A stretch of DNA of 64,000 nucleotides from Pseudorasbora parva. Taxonomy: Eukaryota; Chordata; Actinopteri; Cypriniformes; Gobionidae. Made by a program: the position numbers and the translations under genes. Below, one piece after another: positions 20,942-32,051 of the stretch (its first letter is position 1; each line of letters begins with the position of its first letter). The stretch is from positions 48,137,974 to 48,201,973 of the forward strand of contig NC_090174.1 of the NCBI RefSeq assembly GCF_024679245.1, written 5' to 3'. A model generated the notes under the pieces. The model saw only the letters and a list, made by a program, of their open reading frames with translations. It ran no database searches and had not been told where the DNA came from.

Positions 20942-23900
20942 TCATGTTACATGAAAGATCTCATCATATTTCTTCAAAAAAGACGTACATTTTCTATTAT
21001 CGATCAATCTTAGAGTTTTGATTAAATATTGTACTTCACATAAGAAATCAATAATAGACGGAATTTTCTTAAGAAATCTTTGTTTGTGAAAATAAAATTT
21101 AGCTGCAAGGATAAGGAAGTTTACAGTAGATTCTAAAGATTTGTTTGGGTTTTCAAAAAGACAAATGACATCCTTCAAGCATAGATTATAGTTCATATTA
21201 ATTTTAGAAAAACAATAAGAGCTCAAATCATTCCAGAAAATTGAAGATATGTTACAAAAGAAAAATAAATGACAGATGTTTTCACTTTCAATTTTACAGA
21301 AGGTGCATGTATCGGTTACATCACAGTATTTGGACAAAAGGGCATTACAAGGGTATATATTATGCAAAATTTTAAAGTGCACTTCTCTCATTTTATTTGG
21401 TATGCAATATTTATATGGCAGTAACCATGTTTTTCTCCAATGAATATTATCTATTATAGAATTCCAGAAAAATTTCCCTTTTGGAGTAATTACGTTTCTT
21501 GACTGAGAGAGTTGACGAATAAATTTATTATTACACTCTTTACTCAAAAGGGAAATGCCTTCCAAACATAACAAACAATGTTGTCTGGAAAATGACTCAT
21601 GGGATAGGGAAGCTTTCATCAGACATTTTAAACCACTCGGAATAGCTTTTATAATAGAGTTAAATTCTTTAAACGGGACAGGATATTGGTATATATTCAT
21701 AAAGCTCTCATACGATAACAGATCACCATTAGAGTTGAAAAGATCAGCAATAAAAATTATGTTTTTATTAAACCATTTATCAAAAAAAATTGACCTATTT
21801 CTAATTCTAATATCTGAATTATTCCATAAGATGGTTTTGTGGGGTGAAAAGTTGTGGTTGTAGATCATTTTCCAGGCTAACAGAGCTTGTTGATGAAATC
21901 TAGCCAATTTAATGGGAAGTTTACCAGTGGAGTAATTACACTTCATCAAAAAAGAGAGGCCACCTACTCTTTTAAATATATTATTTGGGATAAAATACCA
22001 CATAGAATCTGACCCAAGCAAGCATCTCTTCAGCCAATTAATTTTGAATGTGTTGTTAGTATCATCAAAATTCAGGACTTCAAGACCCCCCTCACTCCTT
22101 TTATTTGCCAAAATAAATTTGTTTAATTTGTGAGTTTTATTATACCAGATAAAATCAAGAAAAATCTTATCAATATTTTTTGAAGTGTGATTATCTACTG
22201 CTAAAGATAGGGAAGGGTACACAAATCTAGATAGTCCATCAGTTTTGGATAAAAAGACTCTGCCTAAAATGGATAAATCTCTTTGGAGCCAACTATTGAA
22301 AATATATTTTGTTTTGGATAGTCGAGGAGAGAAATTCAAAGATTGTCTACTAATTAAATTTTTTGTAATATGAATGCCTAAATATTTCACTTCATTTTTA
22401 ACTGGTATATTTTCAATTTTAGTTTCTACATTGTCAAATAAGCAAATTATTTCACACTTGAGTAAATTAAGTTTGAGTCCAGAGGCATTAGAGAAAGCAT
22501 TAATTGTAGTTAAGACTGGAGAAACTTGCTCTTTATCTTTTAAGAATAAAGTGGTATCGTCTGCTAATTGTGAGATTCGAATCTCCCTGTTAAAGATATT
22601 AAGCCCAACAAAGTTATTATTGCGCAAAATATCAATAGATAAAGTTTCTACAACAAATAAAAATAAAAATGGGCTTAGAGGGCAACCCTGTCTTATTCCG
22701 CGAAGAATAGGAAACCTTGGTGACGTACGAGAATTTAAAATTATACAACTGTCAATATCTTTATACAACATTTGGACAATATTAATAAAATTGGAGGGGA
22801 ATCCAAAAGCCTTTAAAGAGTTTATGAGATACTGGTGCTCTACAGTGTCGAAGGCCTTATAAAAATCGAGGAATAATATAATTGCATCAGACTTAATTTC
22901 TTCTTTATAGTCAATAAGATCCAGAACAAGACGAGTATTACAACTGATATGACGTCCTTTCATAAAGCCGGTCTGGGTTTCATTAATGACATGATGTAAA
23001 TGTTGTTTTAATCTCTTAGCAAATACAGAAGCAATTAATTTATAATCAAAATTTAGAAGAGTTATAGGGCGCCAATTATCAATTATAGTCACATCTTTGT
23101 CTGGTTTAGGAATAAGAGATATTATTCCTTGTCTCATAGTGGGAATCATTATTTCATTTTTTATACAGTCCTGAAGCATTAAGAAAAATGGTTGCTCTAA
23201 AATATCCCAGAACTGTATAAAAAATTCTAAAGTAAGGCCATCGCAGCCAGGCGACTTCCCCTTTTTCATCAATTTCATTGCATCTCTAATTTCATTTAGA
23301 GATATAGGAACTTCACATAATAGTTTAAATTCATCACTTATTTGCGGTATATAATTCTTAATCTCATTCAAGTATGATTCGCTTAGGTTTGCCTGAAAGT
23401 CCGAGGTGTATAAATTTTTAAAAAAATTGGTGACAAAATACTCTATTTCTTCAGGGTGTTTAGAAACAGAATTGTTAATTTGCATAGCAGAGATACTTTT
23501 CCTTTTAAAATTCCTTTTCTCAAGTGAAAAGAAGAAACTAGTATTTTTCTCTCCTTCCTCAATCCATTTCGCTCTAGATCTAACGAAGGCACCCTTAACT
23601 ATTTCTATATATAATTGGTCTAATTCTAATTGCAAAGTTTTTAATTGACTCATCTCTATAACAGAGAGATTCTCTTTTTTGATTAGGTTATTTATATCAC
23701 TTAATAAGTTGGCTTCTCTATCAGCATTAACCACCTTTAGGGCTTTAGCTCTATTTATAGCTAGTGATCTAGCTTTAAATTTAAAAAATTCCCAATTAGC
23801 ACCATGAGACTCAAACTCATTTTTTGAGAATATTTCATTAGCTAAACTCTTGATCTGATTATTAAATGTTTTATCTTTAAGCAGAGTATTGTTCAACTTC

Positions 23901-24673
23901 CAATATCCACGCAATGTGTTCTTCCTGTTTTTCGTCTGCAAATTCAGCTTAATTACTAAGTGGTCAGAGAATGGAGCATACTGGTGGCTAACATCAAGCA
24001 CATATTGCAATATCTGTTGAGAAATCAAGAAAAAGTCTATTCTGGATTTAGAGGTTAGTAACTTATTACTCCATGTAAATTCCTTAACACCTGGGTGATA
24101 ATAACGCCATGCATCTGCAATATGAAGATTATCACACAAAGTGAAAATAATGGTATTACTGAGGGCCGTTTTGGGAGGAAATCTGTCAGCTGAGTTATCT
24201 AAAACTTCATTAAAATCTCCAGCAATAACAATAAAAGCCTGTTGATGTTTATTTTTTAAAGCTTCAATTTTCCGTTGTAATGATAGAAAAAGAGATTTGT
24301 TGGCAGAACTTAAGTTGTGGCCATATACATTACATATGATAAAAGTAGCATTATCAAGTTTAGTGACAAGAATAACCCATCTTCCTTCCGTAGAAACCAA
24401 AGACTCTACAATATCTCCTTTAAACTTGTTAATCAAAATGAGAACACCAGCTGAGTGGTTAGAACCATGGCAAAAGTAAATCTTATCGCCCCATTGTGAT
24501 TTCCAAAAACGAACATCATTCTCACAGGAATGAGTTTCTTGTAAGAGTATTAAGTCAGCATTCGTTCTTCTACAAAATAAGAATAACGCCTTTCTTTTAG
24601 TGAGATCTCTCAAGCCACGAGTGTTTAACGAAATAATACTCAAAGAGTTAAACTCCAAGTCTTGCATTTGCAT
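20942..24673 (-). CDS. L1 ORF2: endonuclease and reverse transcriptase
   Basis: 1,243 residues with no interruption. The N-terminal apurinic-type endonuclease (about 10-235) shows SLNTRGL, LLQETHS, AGDFNEV and a terminal SDH. The reverse transcriptase (about 480-770) shows ISLIPKPDKD, LDFYKAFDTVEH, GIRQGCPLSP and a catalytic LADD in place of the commoner YADD/FADD. Near the C-terminus the spacing CTFCK...CHLFFFC resembles the zf-RVT cysteine/histidine motif. The protein nicks the target and primes reverse transcription of its own RNA. The frame looks active. Confidence 0.93.
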   Translation of the reverse strand: MQMQDLEFNSLSIISLNTRGLRDLTKRKALFLFCRRTNADLILLQETHSCENDVRFWKSQWGDKIYFCHGSNHSAGVLILINKFKGDIVESLVSTEGRWVILVTKLDNATFIICNVYGHNLSSANKSLFLSLQRKIEALKNKHQQAFIVIAGDFNEVLDNSADRFPPKTALSNTIIFTLCDNLHIADAWRYYHPGVKEFTWSNKLLTSKSRIDFFLISQQILQYVLDVSHQYAPFSDHLVIKLNLQTKNRKNTLRGYWKLNNTLLKDKTFNNQIKSLANEIFSKNEFESHGANWEFFKFKARSLAINRAKALKVVNADREANLLSDINNLIKKENLSVIEMSQLKTLQLELDQLYIEIVKGAFVRSRAKWIEEGEKNTSFFFSLEKRNFKRKSISAMQINNSVSKHPEEIEYFVTNFFKNLYTSDFQANLSESYLNEIKNYIPQISDEFKLLCEVPISLNEIRDAMKLMKKGKSPGCDGLTLEFFIQFWDILEQPFFLMLQDCIKNEIMIPTMRQGIISLIPKPDKDVTIIDNWRPITLLNFDYKLIASVFAKRLKQHLHHVINETQTGFMKGRHISCNTRLVLDLIDYKEEIKSDAIILFLDFYKAFDTVEHQYLINSLKAFGFPSNFINIVQMLYKDIDSCIILNSRTSPRFPILRGIRQGCPLSPFLFLFVVETLSIDILRNNNFVGLNIFNREIRISQLADDTTLFLKDKEQVSPVLTTINAFSNASGLKLNLLKCEIICLFDNVETKIENIPVKNEVKYLGIHITKNLISRQSLNFSPRLSKTKYIFNSWLQRDLSILGRVFLSKTDGLSRFVYPSLSLAVDNHTSKNIDKIFLDFIWYNKTHKLNKFILANKRSEGGLEVLNFDDTNNTFKINWLKRCLLGSDSMWYFIPNNIFKRVGGLSFLMKCNYSTGKLPIKLARFHQQALLAWKMIYNHNFSPHKTILWNNSDIRIRNRSIFFDKWFNKNIIFIADLFNSNGDLLSYESFMNIYQYPVPFKEFNSIIKAIPSGLKCLMKASLSHESFSRQHCLLCLEGISLLSKECNNKFIRQLSQSRNVITPKGKFFWNSIIDNIHWRKTWLLPYKYCIPNKMREVHFKILHNIYPCNALLSKYCDVTDTCTFCKIESENICHLFFFCNISSIFWNDLSSYCFSKINMNYNLCLKDVICLFENPNKSLESTVNFLILAAKFYFHKQRFLKKIPSIIDFLCEVQYLIKTLRLIDNRKCTSFLKKYDEIFHVT

Positions 24674-25163
24674 AGAAGAAGAAGAAAAAAAAATAAAAAC
24701 AGAAAAACACTAACTTGGGATTATGGGAATAAAACCCAGAACAGTAACAATAACGCAGAAGATTGAAGCTTACCGCTGTAAACCTGAGGTAACAAAAGAG
24801 GTAGTTAAGCTAACATATACCTAAACTTAGGCAAACGTGCAAAATTAAGGGAGGGCATAACTTACTTATGCTGTGTAGGAACCACAACAGTAGTACAACA
24901 ACAACAACAAAAAACCAAAACTTTCATGTTGCGCCATAAGGTCAGACTGCACTTAGTTCGTTCATTGGCAACTCAGGAGTCAAGTTAGCTTTCAGGAACT
25001 TCATGTAGTCTGTGAATAAGAGTCTATCCGCGCACAACTTGAAAGTTGAATTTGAGCGCCGCTACTGCTCCATGAAGATTGGTTGTAAACGAGAGACTGA
25101 TCGAAAGCAACTCAGTGCATCACAAAGGAAAAACTGGAAATCTGGTGACCTTTACTGTGCATC

Positions 25164-26012
25164 TTAGGGGTTAAGTTCAAGTTTTTTTCCAGCAACAAAA
25201 GCATGAGGACCCTTCCATGAGACCTTTTTTCCTTCCTCACGAGCCTTCTTCACAAGCGGCCATAATTTAGCTCTAGCATCAACATCTTGCTTGATCAACG
25301 CCTCTTTGATGCGAAGCTTGTTTTCCTTTAGAAATCGAGAGTCTTTCGCAGCCCGCCATACCATATCTCTGTAGGTTCGCATGGTAAAACGCATGATGAT
25401 GTTGCGAGGTGCTCCGTCGGATCTCCTTTGGCCCAGGCGGTGTACAACATCAACTACCTCATCCAACTTGTTCTGGATACTGGGAACCATCTTTCGTAGG
25501 ATGTCGATCGTCACGCTTCTTGCATCTTCTCCATCGCGTTCTGGGACCCCCTGTAGCTTGAGGTTCCATCTACGCGAGTACCGCTGCATTTCTTCCATGT
25601 TTTCTTTTAAACATATGTTTTCAGCGCGCAGTTCCACATTCTCCTTTTCAAGTTGAACGATCTTGATATCATGCCTTTTGACGTCTTCACTTATATGGGA
25701 GACCTTCTCAGACAGTTTGTCGAGTTTTTCGCAAGAAACAGCAACCTTACCGTGCGTTTCATCCACTTTAGCCGTTAGCTTCTGAATCGCGTCAAGGAGA
25801 GTAGATAAAGAAACTTCGTTCGTGCCTTTTGAGCTCGCAAGCTTGGATGGAGTAGAGCAAACAGGCCTCGCAAAAACCTCTTCATTGGCACCGATTTCTG
25901 TCTCAATATTAACCTTCTCCAGATCGGTCGATTCCATGCAGGTGTCTTCCATGAGGTGTCCAGCTAATATGGCGCTTTCTTGAAGGGACTGATTCTTTCT
26001 TTTTTTGCCCAT
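25164..26012 (-). CDS. L1 ORF1: RNA-binding coiled-coil protein
   Basis: 282 residues. A basic start (MGKKRKNQ) and a low-complexity N-terminal part are followed by a long heptad-like coiled coil (about residues 80-150, LDAIQKLTAKVDETHGKV through ENICLKENMEEM). After it come the RRM-like and C-terminal domains of the transposase_22/L1 ORF1p family (SRRWNLKLQGVPE, VHRLG, RNIIMRF, LKENKLRIKEAL). It coats the element RNA and is needed for retrotransposition. No zinc knuckle is seen. The frame is intact. Confidence 0.9.
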   Translation of the reverse strand: MGKKRKNQSLQESAILAGHLMEDTCMESTDLEKVNIETEIGANEEVFARPVCSTPSKLASSKGTNEVSLSTLLDAIQKLTAKVDETHGKVAVSCEKLDKLSEKVSHISEDVKRHDIKIVQLEKENVELRAENICLKENMEEMQRYSRRWNLKLQGVPERDGEDARSVTIDILRKMVPSIQNKLDEVVDVVHRLGQRRSDGAPRNIIMRFTMRTYRDMVWRAAKDSRFLKENKLRIKEALIKQDVDARAKLWPLVKKAREEGKKVSWKGPHAFVAGKKLELNP

Positions 26013-26339
26013 TTTGTCAAGTCAGGGTTAAGTATTGCCCAAAATTAGTGTTAATAAGAAATAAATGATCGCAATCTGAACTTTACATACTTAAATCTCA
26101 GCTTGTTAGCCTTAACACCTCAGACTACTCGGACGCTTAAAAAACGTGACAATTCACACCGCTGCCATCTTGGCACACCCAAATTACAAATTCCCCAAAA
26201 TAACATTAGAACTGATGACTTTTCATTAAAAAAGATTTAACTTTTTAAACTATTTTTTAATTATTTATTTATTTACAGTAGTTCTCTCTTGAGGGTCCTA
26301 ATGGTCCCCATCTGATTGTTTACACGACTGATAAAAAAA

Positions 26340-26590
26340 ATATAAAGAAAAGGTAATCGCGACTTCTCACAATTCTGACTTTTTTTCGTGGGTAATTAGC
26401 CTATGACTTTTTCAGTAAAAAGTCAGAATTGCAAGGTATAAAATCAGAATTGCAAGCTAACTCGCAACTGTGAGAAAAAAAAAGTCAAAATTGTGAGTTT
26501 ATATCACACTTCTGACTTTATAACTCACATTTGCGAGTCTATACCTTAATTTTGAGATGAAAAGTCGCAATTATTTTTTAATCCGTTGCG
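26340..26590. repeat. Palindrome-rich TCAGAATTGTGAGT-type repeat
   Basis: Imperfect alternating repeats of CAGAATTG, TGTGAGTTTATA and ACTTCTGACTTTATAAC in both orientations. Similar pieces occur near 27720-27850 and 45610-45740. Confidence 0.5.
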
Positions 26591-26692
26591 GAAACAAGCT
26601 TCCATAGTCAACCACAATCAAACTAATTATAAACTAATGTTCATTAAAAAACACTATAACACCACACACACACACATAATTTTTATAACATT

Positions 26693-26695
<3 letters not shown>

Positions 26696-26783
<88 letters not shown>
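26696..26783. repeat. (CA)n microsatellite
   Basis: About 44 uninterrupted CA units in intergenic sequence. Confidence 0.97.
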
Positions 26784-26786
<3 letters not shown>

Positions 26787-26859
26787 TGATGGTTAGATTT
26801 GTTGGAAAAATAAGAACAATTCCATTTTATTAAGTTTTTTAAACAAGTACATTTACCAT

Positions 26860-27350
26860 TTAATATATATTTAGAATGTAACACTTTGCAGTAATTGACC
26901 ACAGTGTAGCAAGAACATTCACATAAAAAACAGACAAAATGCATACATTCAGATTTAAATAAACGTATAACAAATTTTATATCAATTTTTACTCCTTTCA
27001 GAATATATTTAGCATGTGAAGTAATCAACCAGATGCAATGCAGAACAATGATTAACACCTGCTCATATCAGATTACAAATGAGATGCTAGATGCTAATTC
27101 ACAGTGTTCATAGTAGTCTGGAATACACTTTTGATTTGCTTCTTGCCTAAATAGTAATTTTTAGCTTTATTTTATAGATCAGATATGCGGAAAATATATA
27201 CTTGTGATTTGATACACATTCTGATTGCACCTCGTGGTGGATATACCTGATTAACCACAGCTTTCAGACCCGTTGCTGTCCTGGTTTGATCACAGGATCA
27301 TTAATACTTCATTGTGATTACAAGATTTTATAAAGAACTGTGATATAAGA
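26860..27350. repeat. Second copy of the gatc-intron duplicate
   Basis: Pairs with 17600-18040 in the same orientation. See that entry for the shared blocks. No exon recognised. Confidence 0.5.
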
Positions 27351-28355
27351 GCTATAACAGAGGATGGTATGTTTGTAGGATGAAGAAGCAACAATGTACA
27401 ATTTTATACAACAATCCATTCATTAATTAAAAAATAAATAAGAGCACTAATGATATTAATTTCTTTATGTGGATATTAGTGTTCATTCTGAAAACCATGT
27501 AGCCAACAACACCAGTTAATAATATAGATTCTCTCTATATAATAAATATAGCATGTATTTGTCTGTACAGTCCACAAACAGCAAGAATACATCAAGCAGA
27601 CAAGGCCTTGCGGTAGTGATTGTGAATTGTCCTGGTCCACACACACACACACACACACTTTCCCATTTCTGCCATATAAGAAAAACATCATGCTTTTGTA
27701 AATCATAGCCTAATTATGACATAAAAAGTAAAAATTATGACAGTTATATTAATGACATTGATAATTGAGTATAAAGTCAATTATGATGTTTAAAGTCAAT
27801 TTCGACTTTTTAAATCTCATAATTATGACTTAACTATGATTTTTTTTACGCATGTAATTTACCAAAGCATGATTTTTTTTCTTAGATAGCAGAAATGTGA
27901 TTCCATAGACAAACATCAAATAATTCTAATGCCAGTTTTTCATAAGGTGACTGACACCAACGCAGTGAAACACAGTACTGACTCGAACATTACATAAACC
28001 GGATGAAAAACACAAATCATTAATCAGTTCCATAACCAAAGAGAAGGAATACACTGTAACTATTAACGGACACATTTTTTTTCTGTACTAAATCTAATAC
28101 CTAGAGGCATTCCTTGGTATTCTCCAGTAATATACTTTGTGATACAATAACCTGATCTGATTTAGTGAAACAACTCACAGTAAAGACTTTGACTTGGAAA
28201 TAAGCAGGTTACAAAAACACATGCGAAAGGTCGGCTGACTGAAAGCACAGCGCCTCATACTGCTACAGTTGTACACAGGAAAATCTGGATAACTAATTAA
28301 AAGTGGCACGTCAGAATACAGAACACAAATAAAGTGTGCAGGTCATACAGGAGCA

Positions 28356-29895
28356 TTAAAGGGATAGTTCACCCAAAAATAAAAAAATGACCCCATGATT
28401 TACTCACCCTCAAGCCATCCTAGGTGTACATGACATTCTTCTTTCAGACGAACACAATCAGAGTAAAAAAAATAAAAAAATAAGTCCTGGCCTACCCAAG
28501 CTTTATAATGGCAGCCCAAAATTTGAAGCCCAAAAAGTGCATCCATCTATTATAAATGTACTCCACACGGCTTAACAAAGGCCTTCTGAAGCGAATCAAT
28601 GGTTTTTTGTAAGAAAAATATCCATATTTATAACTTAAGTAAAATATGCCTTCCGTATTCAACTTTACTGCTAAAGATGTTAAGGCTACAACATACTCCG
28701 CAAGAACAGAGAAAAAAATGGAAAAACATCCAGTATGCGGCAGTCCTGTGGGCGAAAATGCCTTGTTGATGCCAGAGGTCAGAGGAGAATGGGCCGACTG
28801 ATTCAAGCTGACAGAAGAGCAACTTTGACTGAAATAACCACTCGTTACAACCGAGGTATGCAGCAAAGCATTTGTGAAGCCACAACACGCACAACCTTGA
28901 GGCGGATGGGCTACAACAGCAGAAGACCCCACCGGGTACCACTCATCTTAACTACAAATAGGAAAAAGAGGCTACAATTTGCTGTTTTCTGTTGAGACAT
29001 TCAGATGGTAGAGTCAGAATTTGGCATAAACAGAATGAGAATATGGATCCGTCATGCCTTGTTACCACTGTGCAGGCTGGTGGTGGTGGTGTAATGGTGT
29101 GGGGGATGTTTTCTTGGTACACTTTAGGCCACTTAGTGCCAATTGGGCATCGTTTAAATTCCACGGCCTACCTAAGCATTGTTTCTGACCATGTCCATCC
29201 CTTTATGACCACCATGAACCCATCCTCTGATGGCTACTTCACAAAGCTTGAATAATTTCAAATTGGTTTCTTGAACATGACAATGAGTTCACTGTACTAA
29301 AATGGCCCCCACAATCACCAGATCTCAACCCAATAGACTAGAGCATACCCAGTATTAGTATGGTGTTCCTAATAATTCTTTAGGTGAGTGTCTAAAAAAG
29401 ACGTTTTCCTCACATAAGCGTGTTGCACCATTCCTGTCGGAGTCAATATAGAAGGCACAGCACTGTGTTTTAATCTCAATATGTCTGCAAATCCAGCATC
29501 GACCTGAGACTTGTTTACAAACGATTCCGCATTGAAATGAAGGGAATACGTGTACACGTGTCCTCCCCATGTGAGCTGGAACTTCATTATAAATAAAATA
29601 AATATCACATATTCCTAATTTTATGATCCGATAGAAGCTTATGCAGCGACTGTGTTCTTCAGGAAAAGCGCAATATCTTGCGATTTTCTTCGGGATGTTT
29701 ATTGCACTTTTTTGAGCTTCAAATTTTGGGCTGTCATTCACTGCCATTATAAAGCTTGTATTAGCCAGGATATTTTTTAATACAACCTCTGATTGTATTA
29801 GTCTGAAAGAAGAAAGTCATGTACACCTAGGATGGCTTGAAAGTAAATAAATCATGAGGTCATTTTCATTTTTGGGTAAATGATCCCTTTGAGAG
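28356..29895. mobile_element. Fold-back DNA element split by a Tc1-like insertion
   Basis: The left arm TTAAAGGGATAGTTCACCC...CCATCCTAGGTGTACATGACATTCTTCTTTCAG (28356 on) is mirrored by CTGAAAGAAGAAAGTCATGTACACCTAGGATGG...TTTTTGGGTAAATGATCCC (to about 29890). The interior holds a decayed Tc1/mariner copy (28690-29395). It is the same fold-back family as 7445-8215. Confidence 0.65.
28690..29395 (+). pseudogene. Degenerate Tc1/mariner transposase
   Basis: Fragments GRKCLVDARGQRRMGRLIQA and TTRTTLRRMGYNSRRPHRVPL match the N-terminal helix-turn-helix part of a Tc1-like transposase. VQAGGGGVMVWGMFSW and the nucleotide-level PQSPDLNPID region match the DDE catalytic part. Frames are broken and the segment carrying the first catalytic Asp region is partly deleted. 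The right inverted terminus (GTGTTCCTAATAATTCTTTAGGTGAG, about 29363-29388) remains and the left terminus is not recognisable. It is inactive. Confidence 0.8.
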
Positions 29896-30109
29896 GGCGG
29901 TCACACTGAATTTTAAGCATGCAAAATTATCCTGTATTATTTCAGATGCCACAACAAATACCTGAATATATAATGCTCTAGGCCCTAGGGCTTCTGTTTT
30001 TAATAAATAATAAATACAATTTAAATATACTATCTACTCTATAAATATCTATTACAGTTTCTCATGGCATTACAAACAAAGCATCTTATCTTTATTATTT
30101 CAGTGCAAG

Positions 30110-30500
30110 ATTGAATTTCTTTGAATGTTCACTACCATTCAAATTTTGGGGCAGGTAAGATTTTTTTAATAAGAAATAAATACTTTTATTCAGCAAGGAT
30201 GCATTAAATCAATCAAACGTGACAATAAAGACAATTATAACATTACAAAAGATTTCTATTGTAAATAAGTGCAGTTCTTTTTTAAATTTCTGTTCATCAA
30301 AGAATCATGTTTAAAATTCAGCAAAATCAGCATATTAGAATGATTTCTAAAGGATCATGTGACACTAAAGACTGGAATCATGGCTCCTGAAAATTCAGTT
30401 TTCAAATAGTAAACTATTATTTTTAAGTGTAATGATATTTCACAATATTACAGTTTTTACTCTATTTTTGATCAATAAATGCAGCTTTAGTAAGCATAAG
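30110..30500. repeat. Interspersed repeat (CATTCAAA...TTATTCAGCAAGGATGCATTAAAT family)
   Basis: Shares the blocks TTTATTCAGCAAGGATGCATT, TGACAATAAAGAC and CATTACAAAAGATTTCTAT with 50780-51095, and weaker ones with 52600-52880 and 62560-62780. A multicopy non-coding element. Confidence 0.6.
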
Positions 30501-31145
30501 AGTTCCCTTATCGAGGGAACTCGCACTGCGTCTACCGCTGCGGGAATGCCCCTGCTTGATTGCGTCATGAAGCACTCATGAAATCAGTCCAACGCCTTAA
30601 ACGAACGTCACGGGCGGATGACGTCATTGACCAGGAAACTATATATAGCACCCCTGAACCAAACAGTGTCAGCTTCTGTGTCTTCACATCAGCACCCTGG
30701 GGAATATGAGCTGAAGCACCCTCCTTAATGAGTGCTCGGCGGGACCTGAGAGTTCTCATTGCCAGCTTCTCACAATGCTCACAGGCAGCCCCCTTTGAGA
30801 GCTGCCTGGGCTTGCTCCGGACCCAAACACATCACACAAAGCTCGTAATAAAACAAGAGCAGGGAGTAACACACTGCTTGAACTGATTCGCATTTTGTTT
30901 TATATATATTGAGAGACAAACACACATCAAATAGACAGAACAATTTCACATAGAGCGCTTGTGAAGACACAGAAGCTGACACTGTTTGGTTCAGGGGTGC
31001 TATATATGGTTTCCTGGTCAATGACGTCATCTGCCTGTGACGTTCACGAGTGCTTCATGACGCAATCACGCAGGGGCGTTCCCGCAGCGCTTGACGCAGT
31101 GTCTCGTTCCCTCTCAGGGAACCATGGTTACATACGTAACGAGAC
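30500..31145. mobile_element. Inverted-arm element with mirrored CRE plus TATA modules
   Basis: Arms of about 190 bp in opposite orientation: 30505-30700 and 30955-31145. Each arm holds GATTGCGTCATGAAGCACTC, a perfect palindromic CRE TGACGTCA (30619-30626 and 31022-31029), a TATATA stretch (about 30640-30647 and 31001-31007) and AACAGTGTCAGCTTCTGTGT. The left arm has an extra insertion of roughly 25 bp. No coding sequence was recognised between the arms. Confidence 0.65.
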
Positions 31146-31314
31146 GTTTTCTTTTAAAAACATTGAATGAGACCTCAAAGCTTTGAACAACATTATGTGT
31201 GTATCTGCTCTGTCTGTTTTTTGTATGCGCAAAAAAGGAAGTGAATTGATCACGACATCTAGTGTGACCGCCTCTTAGCAGTAAAATGCACCTGCCCTGA
31301 ACTTCTATTGCTCT

Positions 31315-31715
31315 GTTTCAAAACCTAGTGAGCTGCCTACATAGGCAGCATTTTAAGGCAACTTGGGCACACCTCAACATTTTTTTTTTTGCAACATTTT
31401 GCTGCCTTCTAAAATACGTTCTTTTGGTCAAATTCTAAGGCAGCATCTCATGCATGGAGAAGGCAATCCCAGAATGCATTGCAACATGATACAGTAAAAA
31501 TAAAAGCATAGTGGACAATGCAGGAATAATATTTATAAATACTTATGTTCACTTAAAAGTATTAATAAAAAGTTAATAATAAAAAAATTACCCAGTATTT
31601 TTTTGTGCTATGTGTTTTTAGCTTTAGCTTGGAAACAAATCATTCACTCATGAGATTCAATTTAAGTTTGTGTAGGCAGTAGACAGCAAGGCAGCTCACT
31701 AGGTTGTGGAATAGA
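31315..31715. repeat. TIR element, AACCTAGTGAGCTGCCT family
   Basis: The left end AAAACCTAGTGAGCTGCCTAC is mirrored by GGCAGCTCACTAGGTTGTGG on the right. A fragment of the same family lies near 48305-48370. Confidence 0.55.
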
Positions 31716-32051
31716 GCTTACAAGTCACCAGTGACTGGCAATCCTGTCTGCATTGTAGACATAGGAAAAAATTCCATGTCATACAGTGAATGACCACTCA
31801 TTAGCAGCATCTACTCATGCGATTTTATGTACTATGAGGTTTAGTAAAACCTGATTAATGAGCCAGATGACTTAAAAAAATGCACACTGACTGATTTCAG
31901 GTAGATCAAGATGTTTGGCATTAGAAATGTTATGCTCCCTAAACACTCAAAGCTCATTAAGCATTGGCCAAATGCTCCCTGTTGTTTAGTAGTAAGGGTT
32001 GAAGGGATACATTGTGAACATGTGTAACAAGAGAGGTGAGAGGTTTCAGAA

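Larger units (their letters stand above)
20580..26193 (-). mobile_element. Full-length L1-type LINE with target-site duplication
   Basis: Element body is about 20594-26179. It is bounded by perfect 14-bp direct repeats CAAATTACAAATTC at 20580-20593 and 26180-26193. On the element strand the 5' end reads GGGTGTGCCAAGATGGCAGCGG, which includes a YY1-like AAGATGGC as in L1 5'UTRs. ORF1 and ORF2 follow, separated by about 490 bp. The 3' end has two A-rich tracts. Intact ORFs and a perfect duplication argue for a recent insertion. L1 versus Tx1 subgroup cannot be settled by eye. Confidence 0.92.

Noticed and set aside
22374..22862. Plus-strand ORFs of 60-162 codons within L1 ORF2
   Set aside because: Antisense shadows of the 1,243-codon ORF2 frame.
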